From contig JAVGWX010000013.1 of NCBI GenBank assembly GCA_036924085.1, forward strand, positions 41,323,893 through 41,387,892: a stretch of 64,000 nt of DNA. The letters run 5' to 3'. Below, one piece after another: positions 32,510-41,353 of this stretch. The translations under genes and the position numbers were made by a program. The first letter of the stretch is position 1. Each line of letters begins with the position of its first letter. The stretch is from Ariolimax columbianus. Its lineage: Eukaryota > Mollusca > Gastropoda > Stylommatophora > Arionidae. A model generated the notes under the pieces. The model worked only from the letters and a program-made list of their open reading frames with translations, did no database searches and was not told where the DNA came from.

Positions 32510-32770
32510 GTTTAGCGTTGTGAGGCGCTTAAGTCGTTTATCCTGCGCTAAGTGCTTTGCGTCGGTCATAATGAGCCCTTGTCATTGCACAATCACTGTA
32601 ATGTTATCTATCCACCTACCTCGCGGCTATCCCCTTACCCTGTAGCCAGATCTACCAGCAATGTAAGCCACAAGTGGAAGATGATGAGGGTGCATTCTCA
32701 TGAGATGACCAAACCAATTTATTTTCTGCCTCGAAATGTATTCAGCACAAGATGTAGTGCCGACCATATG
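32510..32770 (-). pseudogene. LINE 3' fragment
   Basis: Minus-strand equivalent of the C-terminal part of the fragment at 27595-28150, including the tgagaatgcaccctcatca word that encodes MRMHPH. It is decayed, and a chance plus-strand frame overlaps it. Confidence 0.75.
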
Positions 32771-33711
32771 TGCAAATATATGTCTGATATAATAAGGTAT
32801 ATATTACTACCAGGCATTTGCCTTTTTGTGTCTGTTAATAGCGCCATTATTCGGATATACCAAATGTGTACAACATGCAATTTCATCAATACACATGACA
32901 GCATGAATGTGTACTTTAGCAGCTGTTTGTTTACATTCTTGAACATGCCAACTTATGCATGTTGCAAACTAAAAAATTAACAATGAAAATTCACACACTG
33001 GAATAAGATTCAGTTTGATTTTTACGTATTTCAAATGACATATTTTGAATATTACATTTACATTTATTCAGCCAGCTGTGAACATGCACGATTCTATATC
33101 ACTGTTGTTATTATAATGATAGTAATGGGTGTGCTGTTTTTGAACAAGTACAGTTTAAATTTTGGATATGCACAGTGACCTTAACAATCTTCGAGAAATG
33201 TATAACAAGAAAGTTTACATACCTTTGCTTACATATACTCATTATATCCAACGCTGAACCATTTATGAAGTAGCACACACGCAATATAAGCACGCTTAAC
33301 CATACCCAACTCTCAGCACATAATCTTCGGTTAGCTAGATAATAGTTTCACGCCTAGTAGTGAACTGTATTTACATGGACAATGTTTACTTCGTCACAAT
33401 GGTTATATATTCAAAAGAAAGGGAAGTAATAAATGCATCACAATAATATACATAATTTAATAATTACACGCAAATAAGCAAACCATTCTAATAGTTTGTG
33501 TGTGTTTAATGCAGCATTCTAGACAAACTCTACTCCTGGGTAATTTATAACATTGAGTTGCATTTTATGTATATTATTAGAAACATTTTAAAAACAATAT
33601 GCAAGACGTTGTTACCACAACAGAGCTAGTTCAAACAGGCATCAGCATATATGTTAACTGTAACATTACTATTAACAGCTACAGGAGCAGCCAGTGTTGT
33701 CTTCTGCCAGT
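32771..33711. other. AT-rich stretch, no gene seen
   Basis: About 940 bp of AT-rich sequence with only short frames. It could be unique host intergenic DNA; nothing in it matches other parts of the window. Confidence 0.5.
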
Positions 33712-34071
33712 TACTTGTCTAGTTCGCTCCATGACTTCGACGCCGGTCAAGGTTCAAGGTTCAGCTCTTGTGATAAGCACGGCTTTGCTGTCACAATCGC
33801 CGCGAGGCGAGCGCCTGGGGTCGCGAGCTGTTCCTCCCCATATGTCGTGCACGAGGACGACAGCAAGCGTGAGAAATTTGGTCGGGTGGATAATTAACAC
33901 CTATCGCCTTCAGTGTACAGATGCCAATGTACACGTCCATGTGGTTCTGGTGTAGGGCCATAGCTCACTCGTTCTAGGTTGTACCTGGATAAAGAGGGGA
34001 GACGCCCAAGCCAGAATCTCTCACGCGAATTTTTTATGATGGGATAACTCTAAATATGACTTATTTTTACA
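33712..34071. repeat. 360-bp direct repeat, left copy
   Basis: Runs from tacttgtctagttcgctcca to gacttatttttaca and is identical to 38855-39214 except for one base (T at 34064, C at 39207). It ends exactly where the truncated Tx1-like LINE begins. Internally it starts TGTCTAG and ends TTTACA (33716-34071), so it also resembles an LTR outline. However, four further bases match outside the TG, there is no primer-binding site next to it, and the interior encodes a LINE. The most direct reading is a very long target-site duplication. Confidence 0.92.
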
Positions 34072-34671
34072 CTGACAGGAAGGCGTACCCCGTGCGACCA
34101 CTGCGGTGAAGATACACATTGGTCGAGCCAGTGCCAGAAAAAGAATAACAAAACACAGACCAGCAGAAATCCAAACATTCCAGAACAGCGCACACCAGCA
34201 CCACCACCGACGGTAACACACCCGACAACAGCGCCACAACAAGAACCAGAGCCAGTCAAAACACCAAAAATAACAGAAGACGGTTTTACAATCGTTGAAC
34301 ATGCACGAAAACGAAAAAACATAACGCACAACAACAACAATGGGACACCACAGAAGCAGAAGACACGCAGCCCTGTCAAGGCATCCCCACAGAAGCAGAC
34401 CCAGCAGACACGCAGCCCCGTCAAGACAACCCCACAGAAACAGACTCAACAGACAGCGCAACAGAGCAGGGCATCCCCACAGAAACAAATAAACACTCAA
34501 ACAAAAGAAACAGAACAGATAGCAACAGAAGACAACAAACACGACTCCAGCCTGGAGAATGCCACACCAGCCTGGCACATCCTGGTCGACGACGAGGATT
34601 CAGGAAGCAGCCCTCCGTCGATGACGGACATCTTAGATAACGACATAAAAATAGAAGATTATTTATATTAA
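34072..34671 (+). CDS. ORF1 (gag-like), 5'-truncated, CCHC knuckle
   Basis: 199 codons open to a TAA stop, with no native start because the 5' part is missing. A zinc knuckle CDHCGEDTHWSSQC sits near the truncated end (C-x2-C-x4-H-x4-C), as in nucleic-acid-binding ORF1 proteins of LINEs. It is followed by a low-complexity Pro/Gln/Thr/Lys tail with three or four imperfect repeats around SPQKQTQQTRSPVK, and an acidic end (AWHILVDDEDSGSS; DILDNDIKIEDYLY). The role would be to bind element RNA and chaperone it. In this copy it is non-functional through truncation. Confidence 0.8.
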   Translation: MTGRRTPCDHCGEDTHWSSQCQKKNNKTQTSRNPNIPEQRTPAPPPTVTHPTTAPQQEPEPVKTPKITEDGFTIVEHARKRKNITHNNNNGTPQKQKTRSPVKASPQKQTQQTRSPVKTTPQKQTQQTAQQSRASPQKQINTQTKETEQIATEDNKHDSSLENATPAWHILVDDEDSGSSPPSMTDILDNDIKIEDYLY

Positions 34672-35121
34672 TTACATATACAGTTTTTTTGTTGTTTTTT
34701 TTTTGTTTTTTTTTTTAGATAAATAACGATCGAAATTTAACTCGTGTGAATGGTTTCTTCTTCTTCTTCATCAAGGTACGTTTTTTTGTCACATTTTATA
34801 ACCTTCTACTCTCTCCCTATCATGTTTGTTTCTCCAACCCCTGCCTTGCTATATAATTTCACTAAGAATAATCCTTTTCTTCTCTTTCAGTATCTCATGT
34901 TAGCTGTCTCTACCTTTAAAACTGCACTTTCTGAATGTAAGCGTGTGTGGGAGTATGAAAATGAGAGTGTGTTTAGCCTCCCTGTAGGTATGAATGTCTC
35001 TGTCTGTTGGTTTCATTCCGAAAGGTATAGAAAGAAAGATATATATATGATGTTTAACTATGAGATGTATAAGCATGAATGGTTTTCGATTGTGGAACCC
35101 TCATAAACTGTATTACAGATC
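34672..35121 (+). other. Inter-ORF region of Tx1-like LINE
   Basis: T-rich tracts at about 34684-34720 precede a 118-codon frame. A splice-donor-like aaggtacgt lies at about 34775, and a polypyrimidine run ending ttctctttcag lies at about 34880-34890, giving intron-like signals about 115 bp apart. Splicing them would put a stop soon after the junction in the ATG frame, so an intron is not strongly supported. Confidence 0.5.
34750..35106 (+). CDS. Unrecognised small ORF between ORF1 and ORF2
   Basis: 118 codons beginning MVSSSSSSRYVF, with a hydrophobic N-terminal half (SHFITFYSLPIMFV) and a more polar second half (CKRVWEYENESVFSLPVGMN, FHSERYRKKDIYMMF). It stops 15 bp before the ORF2 Met. 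No known domain is recognised. Base composition is T-rich on this strand, unlike the A-rich ORF1 and ORF2. It may be a real accessory frame, a captured sequence, or chance. Confidence 0.4.
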   Translation: MVSSSSSSRYVFLSHFITFYSLPIMFVSPTPALLYNFTKNNPFLLFQYLMLAVSTFKTALSECKRVWEYENESVFSLPVGMNVSVCWFHSERYRKKDIYMMFNYEMYKHEWFSIVEPS

Positions 35122-38100
35122 ATGCAACACAACACACCACTACACACACACCCCATGGCCTCGACAAACAAACTACATATTGTATCCCTAAACATTAGAG
35201 GCCTAAGAAACAAACTTCAACACATAACACCACTAATACGCAAGTACAAAACAGATTTCATTTTCTTACAAGAAACGCATATAAACCACGACATGCATGC
35301 ACGCTTACTTACATCAAACTTAGGATTAGCGCATGCATGGTTTAGCTTAGGCACTAAGACAGGGGTAGCAATATTGCAGACATCAGACAGATGGGAAATG
35401 ACACACAACCACAAAGACACAGAGGGCAGGGTACAAATAATACAGGTAAAAAGCATTTCTAATAGCCACGATACACACACACTAGTTAACATATATGCCC
35501 CTGCAATAAAAACACAACAATACACTTTCTACACAAACCTTCTAAATACATTAAGCCAACACTATAAAAAACATAAAATTATAATGGGAGGGGATTTCAA
35601 CTGTATATTAAATCAATTAGATACAACACACCGTACAATCAAAACAAGGAAAACAAACGACATTCTACAGTACATTTTAGACGAACATGCCCTGTTAGAC
35701 ACATACAGACGGAAATACCCAGAGGGCAAAGAGACAACACACACAGACAAATCACACACCCACGGGACATCAGCTAGGCTAGATAGATTTTACACTCATG
35801 AAAATTATAGAATAAACAAAATACGACACCTAGACACCAACACTTTCACAGACCACAAAGCAGTAGAGATAGTAGTAAACGCAACACGCATAAATATTAA
35901 TCACACAGAGTCTGTACACTGGAAATTTAATAATTCTTTACTTAAAAACGAACAATTTGTCCAAAGTATAACTAATTTAATACAAGATTATGTACAGACC
36001 GCCCCAACCGAAAATTTAGCTCAATATTGGGATTTACTAAAAGGAACAATTAAAGAAAAAACGAAAACAATATCAAAAATTATCCACAAACAAATAAGAA
36101 GAAATAAACAAATTATAGAAGAAGCAATTAGATTAACTGAAATATTAGATAAAAATGCCCCAATAATTCACATACTTCAAGAAGAGTTAGATAAAATTGA
36201 AAACCATAGGATACAAGGGGCACAATTGAGGACAAAATTAAATTTCATAACACAAGAAACACCAAGCAAACAGTTTTTAGCAGTAGAACAAAACATACAG
36301 AGGAGCAGACAAATACACGGAATAAAAGGGGAGGAAGGGAAAATTTGGACAGAGACCAATGAAATCGGTCAAGCGTTTAGACAGTTCTACGCAAAACTGT
36401 ACTCAGCAGAGAGCATCCAAACAGATACACGTGAAGGTTGTGAAACCTTCACAAAGCGCCTGAACAAACAGGACAAACAAACTATAAATAAACCTTTAAC
36501 AACAAAGGATCTTCAAGACGCCCTCAGTTCTTTTCAAAAGGACAAGAGTCCTGGCCCTGATGGCCTGACCGCTGAGTTCTATTCCACGTTCTTTGACGTG
36601 CTAAGCCCATTCTTTCTCAGGGTCTTACACGAGGCCTTTGAGAAAGGGGAACTCCCAAATAGTTTAAATCAATCATACATAACTCTAGTTCACAAACATG
36701 ACACAGATAAATCAGAAATAAAAAATTACAGACCCATCTCCCTACTAAATACAGATTACAAAATACTAACAAAAGCGTTAACACTAAAACTTAAACCCTT
36801 CATGAAACACTTAGTTCATGAAGATCAACAATGCAGCGTACAGAACAGAAGTATCATTAAACATGCACATTTTTTAAGGGACATAATCCAATATACACAC
36901 GAAAAAGGCACGCAATCAGCAATACTATCCATTGACCAGGAAAAAGCTTTTGACAGGGTCTCACATACATATTTATATAAGACACTAGAGAGAAACAACA
37001 TGGGAAAATATTTCACAAACTGGGTTAAAATCCTATACAGTAAACCTGAGAGCAGATTATTAATAAACCATACACTTACAGACACAATACAAATAACGAG
37101 ATCAGTAAGACAGGGCTGCCCCCTATCCCCACTACTATACGTATTAGTATTAGAGCCAATTTTAGAAAAAATCAGGCAAGACAACACAATTAAAGGGACA
37201 CATATTCCAGGCATAGGAGGAAAAAAACTAATAGCATATGCAGACGACACAGCTTTCTTTCCATCAACCTTTGCATCAATAGAAAACATACTAAATACAT
37301 TTGAAACCTTTGGGAAACAGAGTGGCTCCAAAATAAATATTCTAAAATCAAAAATCATGGGATTGGGAAAGTGGAAATTTAAAACAGACTTCCCACTTCA
37401 ACTAATACAAGAAAGTAAATTAAAAATTTATGGGATAGTTTACCAATCAAACCCCTCAAACAAAAATAAAGAAATGTGGCAAAAATTAACAGAACAGATA
37501 AAAAATAGATTAGAGAAATACAAATTTAAAACAACAACAATATTTGGAAGAAGTGTAATTATAAATACTTTCATTATACCTAAACTAATATATATAAGTA
37601 ACATTTTCAGTCCCCCAATAAAGACCACCAAAGAAATTAACGTCCTCATTAGACAATTTATATTTAGATTTACCATACACAGCATCCAATCTAAAACATT
37701 AATGCAAGATAAAAGACGAGGCGGAATTGCACTTCAAGACATTAAAACAAAAATTCAGGCCCTAAGAATCAAATTTCTAAGCGAAATAGTCGCAAAACCA
37801 AGCGAGTACCCACTAGCACATTACTATGTGGGACTCAGAATTACCAAAATTTGTAAATTAAATAACAACATGCCACATTTCTTTGGAAGCATACCTCCCT
37901 TTTATAAACAATGTATAAAACACATACAAGGGAACGAAAACCAAATTAAACAAGAAACTAAAATAATTTATAAAAAACTAATACAAGCACAAGAGCCACC
38001 GTTAAAAAATAGAATAAAAAGAGGGTACAATTATACAAATATTTTTAGTAGCCTACATACACTCAAAGTATCACCAAAAACCAAAGAAGTTACATACAGA

Positions 38101-38490
38101 CTACTATATAATATAACACCAATCCAATACAAGAAAGCATACATGTCCAAAACAAGCATGCCTAGATGCAAACTATGTAGACAAAATATACAAGAAACTG
38201 AAGAACACATTTTTTTTCAATGTAAAACTGTAGCAAAAACTTTGGAAACACTTAAGCAGATAATTAACAAACACACAAAGACTAAAGCAGACATGTTTAG
38301 AGCAGTCATGTTAAACAACATCCCTAAAACAGACAAAACCACCCAAGACATACTACTAACACTCTTAACACAATACAAACGCCTAATTTGGACATGCAGA
38401 AACAAAGCAGTATACGAACAAAGAATTTACACGCCAGAACTCTTTAAGCACATATTTTCACAAACATATTTGTGTAATGTTAAAATTTAA
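35122..38490 (+). CDS. ORF2: EEP endonuclease-reverse transcriptase, intact
   Basis: 1122 codons without interruption. EEP endonuclease: SLNIRGLRN (Asn24), FLQETHIN (Glu51), VNIYAP (Tyr125), GGDFNCILN (Asp158, Asn160), ARLDRFY (Asp221), FTDHKAVE (Asp244-His245). RT: SPGPDGLTAEFY, NYRPISLLNTDYK, SIDQEKAFDRVS (Asp605), SVRQGCPLSPLLYVLVLEPI, IAYADDTAFF (YADD 706-709), GIALQDIKTK. C-terminal CKLCRQNIQETEEHIFFQC (about 1016-1034). The protein nicks DNA and reverse-transcribes element RNA. A second in-frame Met (codon 12, MASTNKLHIV) has a better context (ccccatggc) and may be the real start. All catalytic residues that can be seen are present. Confidence 0.95.
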   Translation: MQHNTPLHTHPMASTNKLHIVSLNIRGLRNKLQHITPLIRKYKTDFIFLQETHINHDMHARLLTSNLGLAHAWFSLGTKTGVAILQTSDRWEMTHNHKDTEGRVQIIQVKSISNSHDTHTLVNIYAPAIKTQQYTFYTNLLNTLSQHYKKHKIIMGGDFNCILNQLDTTHRTIKTRKTNDILQYILDEHALLDTYRRKYPEGKETTHTDKSHTHGTSARLDRFYTHENYRINKIRHLDTNTFTDHKAVEIVVNATRININHTESVHWKFNNSLLKNEQFVQSITNLIQDYVQTAPTENLAQYWDLLKGTIKEKTKTISKIIHKQIRRNKQIIEEAIRLTEILDKNAPIIHILQEELDKIENHRIQGAQLRTKLNFITQETPSKQFLAVEQNIQRSRQIHGIKGEEGKIWTETNEIGQAFRQFYAKLYSAESIQTDTREGCETFTKRLNKQDKQTINKPLTTKDLQDALSSFQKDKSPGPDGLTAEFYSTFFDVLSPFFLRVLHEAFEKGELPNSLNQSYITLVHKHDTDKSEIKNYRPISLLNTDYKILTKALTLKLKPFMKHLVHEDQQCSVQNRSIIKHAHFLRDIIQYTHEKGTQSAILSIDQEKAFDRVSHTYLYKTLERNNMGKYFTNWVKILYSKPESRLLINHTLTDTIQITRSVRQGCPLSPLLYVLVLEPILEKIRQDNTIKGTHIPGIGGKKLIAYADDTAFFPSTFASIENILNTFETFGKQSGSKINILKSKIMGLGKWKFKTDFPLQLIQESKLKIYGIVYQSNPSNKNKEMWQKLTEQIKNRLEKYKFKTTTIFGRSVIINTFIIPKLIYISNIFSPPIKTTKEINVLIRQFIFRFTIHSIQSKTLMQDKRRGGIALQDIKTKIQALRIKFLSEIVAKPSEYPLAHYYVGLRITKICKLNNNMPHFFGSIPPFYKQCIKHIQGNENQIKQETKIIYKKLIQAQEPPLKNRIKRGYNYTNIFSSLHTLKVSPKTKEVTYRLLYNITPIQYKKAYMSKTSMPRCKLCRQNIQETEEHIFFQCKTVAKTLETLKQIINKHTKTKADMFRAVMLNNIPKTDKTTQDILLTLLTQYKRLIWTCRNKAVYEQRIYTPELFKHIFSQTYLCNVKI

Positions 38491-38686
38491 TTCGAGTTTG
38501 TTTCTTTAACAAACTTTTGATTATTAGATAATTTGGTTCGTGTGACTGGACGAATGCATGCGTGTGGGTATGAGTGTGTGTGGGTATGAGTGTGTGTGGA
38601 TGTGGAGAGGTGTACATAAAAACATGTACATATTGTATATATATTCAATGACATGATGAAATGTAATAAATATAAAATCCTTGTTT

Positions 38687-38727
<41 letters not shown>
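38491..38727 (+). other. Tx1-like LINE 3' UTR and poly(A) tail
   Basis: Short UTR with a tgtgtgtgggtatgagtg repeat near 38560-38600, an AATAAA polyadenylation signal at 38665-38670 and 37 consecutive A residues from 38691. A long unbroken A tract supports a young insertion. Confidence 0.88.
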
Positions 38728-38731
<4 letters not shown>

Positions 38732-38854
38732 TATATATTTATGTTGAAAAATTTAAATCTGAGTGAAAGAAAGAATGAAAGGAAGTTTGAAATGAACAAA
38801 ACCAAAAGATGGTTTTTTCACCTTTGTGAAAATGAAAATAAACACATTAAAACC
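38728..38854 (+). other. 127-bp segment between poly(A) and right repeat
   Basis: AT-rich sequence not matching the DNA left of the first 360-bp repeat. It contains a second AATAAA at 38837-38842, 12 bp before the right repeat begins. This layout fits a 3' transduction: readthrough transcription of the parent element into flanking DNA and use of a downstream signal. The tail at the junction is very short (ttaaaaccta), so support is moderate. Confidence 0.45.
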
Positions 38855-39214
38855 TACTTGTCTAGTTCGCTCCATGACTTCGACGCCGGTCAAGGTTCAA
38901 GGTTCAGCTCTTGTGATAAGCACGGCTTTGCTGTCACAATCGCCGCGAGGCGAGCGCCTGGGGTCGCGAGCTGTTCCTCCCCATATGTCGTGCACGAGGA
39001 CGACAGCAAGCGTGAGAAATTTGGTCGGGTGGATAATTAACACCTATCGCCTTCAGTGTACAGATGCCAATGTACACGTCCATGTGGTTCTGGTGTAGGG
39101 CCATAGCTCACTCGTTCTAGGTTGTACCTGGATAAAGAGGGGAGACGCCCAAGCCAGAATCTCTCACGCGAATTTTTTATGATGGGATAACTCTAAATAT
39201 GACTTACTTTTACA
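38855..39214. repeat. 360-bp direct repeat, right copy
   Basis: Matches 33712-34071 with one mismatch. Downstream sequence (ttttatgtccacc) differs from that after the left copy, where the LINE begins. Confidence 0.92.
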
Positions 39215-39317
39215 TTTTATGTCCACCATTGTGGACATCACATTAAATTAGTTAGAGTCAGTGTGTTCCTTGATCCATGCCGTGATAGCATTGCTTGTAA
39301 TCATTGCTGCTGTATCA

Positions 39318-39910
39318 GTTCAGTTCATCCTGTAACCCATCAGGTCGTTGGAGCACACTTGAAGACACTCCCAAAATCCCACGCCATCTTTCTCTGTCAG
39401 CCGCTGCCTGTCGTATCTCACCGGGACGAAGGCTTGACCACTCAGTGATGTTGTCCACCCACCTCTTCCTTGGACGTTCTCGCCCTCTCATTCCCGGCAC
39501 GGAACCAAAGAGTATCGAGTTGGTAATTCCGTTGGACCTCGCGACGTGCCCAACCAGGCCATCTTTCGTCTTTTGATTGTTGTGAACAGATCTTCAAAAA
39601 GACTAAAAGCGTTTTCAACTCTCTGTCGTATTTCTACGTTCGTGACACGATCTTTATATGTAACATTTAGGTGTTTTCTATAGCACCTCATTTCCATTCC
39701 ATGTACTCTGCCCTGGATATCTGCTGTAGTGGTCGACGTCTCGCAGGCATACATAAATATTGAGATCACCAGAGAGCGCATTAGTCTAACTTTTATGCCG
39801 ATGGCAAGCCGCTTGTCTTGCCATATAGGTTTCAGCCGAGTGAGCGTCGCTGTTGTTTGTGCTATTCTTGTAATTACCTCTGGATGCGATCCCTCTTACC
39901 TGTATAGTTT
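39318..39910 (-). pseudogene. Pentamer-tailed LINE, thumb and C-terminus
   Basis: Minus strand: MRSLVISIFMYACETSTTTA, RCYRKHLNVTYKDRVTNVEI, then a frame change to RERPRKRWVDNITEWSSLRP. The 3' tail is tcagttcagttcatcc. Closest to the LINE at 4888-6925; it lacks the 1-bp insertion found there (ccctggatat at 39712). 5'-truncated at about 39910. Confidence 0.85.
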
Positions 39911-40014
39911 ATAGCAATGAATGAATAGACAACCTAGCTTCACAAGCCACAGTAGCATGTTAGAATAACCCTCTGAGTTTGAAAGATTAGTTGGCAGGGG
40001 CAAGAACTTGAACA
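39911..40014. other. Short unassigned spacer
   Basis: No feature recognised between two LINE fragments. Confidence 0.5.
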
Positions 40015-40740
40015 TAACGATACACATACGTACCTGGGAAATACAATGGATCACACATTGTCATACGAACGACACTGTAAGCCGGTGAAACGAAACTTAA
40101 CCTAACGTCTTTATACTTGTTTATAAGACCCTGCTACTATTAGAGATAATACCAAAAACAAACAACGAACCACTGTTATCAGAGATCAGATCAGAACTGG
40201 GAAAACGCCAGGGATACTCAACAATAGCCCTCCAGTGGCTACCCTCCAAATGTGAAATGACGGGAAACGAGAGAGCTGACACTCTGGCAAAAGATGGCAG
40301 CAAAATGGCACAATTTAGTCATCGAGTACAATACAGAGAAATCAAGAACATCCTCAGAAATCAGTATACACACCAATGGAGAGAAGACAGGAACATAGAC
40401 AGTACACCAGACCCAATTCACCAACTCAAAAGAAATCAACAAACTACCTTATTTCGCCTGAGAACTAGACACTGCAGACTACTAGAACATGTGTACCGAC
40501 TGAAGATTTCACACACCGATGAGTGCACATGTGGAATAAGAGGCCAGAACCCTGAGCATATTCTACAGGAATGCCCAATCTATAGAGAATCGAGATGCCG
40601 GATCTGGCCAGAGGATGCAGAGCTGTGACAAAAGCTGTGGGGCAGCCGCTCCGACCTGGTGAAGACTACAGACTTCATCATGGCGACTGGCCTGCAGATA
40701 TAGCATGACCAAAAGATCCTGAACGCTACGAAGAAGAAAG
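40015..40740 (+). pseudogene. RNase H-type LINE fragment with internal deletion
   Basis: Begins with an RT thumb piece, YLGNTMDHTLSYERHCKPVK (about 40033-40092), then jumps to the end of an RNase H domain: GYSTIALQWLPSKCEMTGNE and RADTLAKDGSKMAQFSH (open from 40257 to 40628). The C-terminal Cys/His motif is ECTCGIRGQNPEHILQECP. The element ends in a gaagaagaaagaag tail. It is a second family, related to the I-group LINE but distinct; the fragment at 31444-31805 belongs to it. Confidence 0.8.
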
Positions 40741-40794
40741 AAGACCCTGCAGAGTTTGTCAATAACTAGTTTCATTTAAATTACTTTGCTCTAA

Positions 40795-41353
40795 AAGCTA
40801 TGCGCATCCAATTTATTCTTAAATCCATTAATTGTCCCTGCCTCCACTACCTCCTCCCGTGGCAATGCATTCCAAGCATTCACCACTCTCTGACTAAAAA
40901 AATATTTCCTAATATCTAATCTGGACCTCTCTTTAGTTAATTTGTAGCTATGCCTTCTTGCTCTTGGGGGTGGCTGTATTTTGAAAAAAACTTGTTATAG
41001 TCTAATTTATCCATTACTCTGATCTTCTTATAAACCTGTATTGTCACCTCGAATTCTTCTCTCTTCTAGATACTGATGGCCGGTTTTTCTTAGTCTTTCC
41101 TCATAACTGTAATTCTGAAATCTCACTTTCAGCTTTGTCGCTCTTTTTTGTATCCTTTCCAGCATGTTTATATCCCCTCTACGATAAGGCCTCCACACCT
41201 GTACACAGTACTCCAATCTAGGTCTAACTAATGCTTTATACAGTTTGACTATCACTTCCTTGTTTCTATGTTTAATATTTCTTTTTATCATACCTAACGT
41301 TGCATTTGCCATTTTTACTGCTACCTGAACTTGCTCCATCACCTTACCTATAT
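40795..41353 (-). pseudogene. CR1-like LINE, 3' portion (split by insertion)
   Basis: Minus strand: GKVMEQVQVAVKMANATLGM, KALVRPRLEYCVQVWRPYRR and RIQKRATKLKVRFQNYSYEE, with a frameshift near 41030, then TKERSRLDIRKYFFSQRVVN and WNALPREEVVEAGTINGF, ending near 40797. This is the typical C-terminal end of CR1-like LINEs. The piece upstream continues at 43277 beyond an inserted I-group LINE. Confidence 0.88.

Larger units (their letters stand above)
34072..38727 (+). mobile_element. Tx1/L1-type LINE with intact ORF2 and poly(A)
   Basis: Structure: 3' part of ORF1 (to 34671), a spacer with a 118-codon frame, complete ORF2 (35122-38490), a 3' UTR with AATAAA at 38665 and 37 A residues at 38691-38727. 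The 5' end is truncated inside ORF1. ORF2's RT (QGCPLSPLLYVLVLEPIL) and its C-terminal Cys/His motif are closer to the Tx1 lineage than to mammalian L1. The intact frame and almost identical flanking repeats indicate a very young insertion. Confidence 0.9.

Noticed and set aside
33599..33955. 118-codon frame in the left 360-bp repeat, matched at 38826-39098
   Set aside because: The frames start in unrelated flanks and share sequence only because the DNA is duplicated; no domain is recognised.
33716..34071. LTR of an LTR retrotransposon
   Set aside because: It starts TGT and ends ACA, but there is no primer-binding site, polypurine tract or gag-pol. The interior is a LINE with poly(A), and the repeat extends four bases outside the TG.
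34021..34578. 185-codon minus-strand frame opposite ORF1
   Set aside because: Cys- and Leu-rich shadow of the A/C-rich ORF1 coding strand; the plus strand carries a CCHC knuckle and is the real frame.
34777..34890. A true intron within the Tx1-like inter-ORF region
   Set aside because: The donor and acceptor words look plausible, but removing the interval puts a stop codon shortly after the junction in the ATG frame; not called without transcript evidence.
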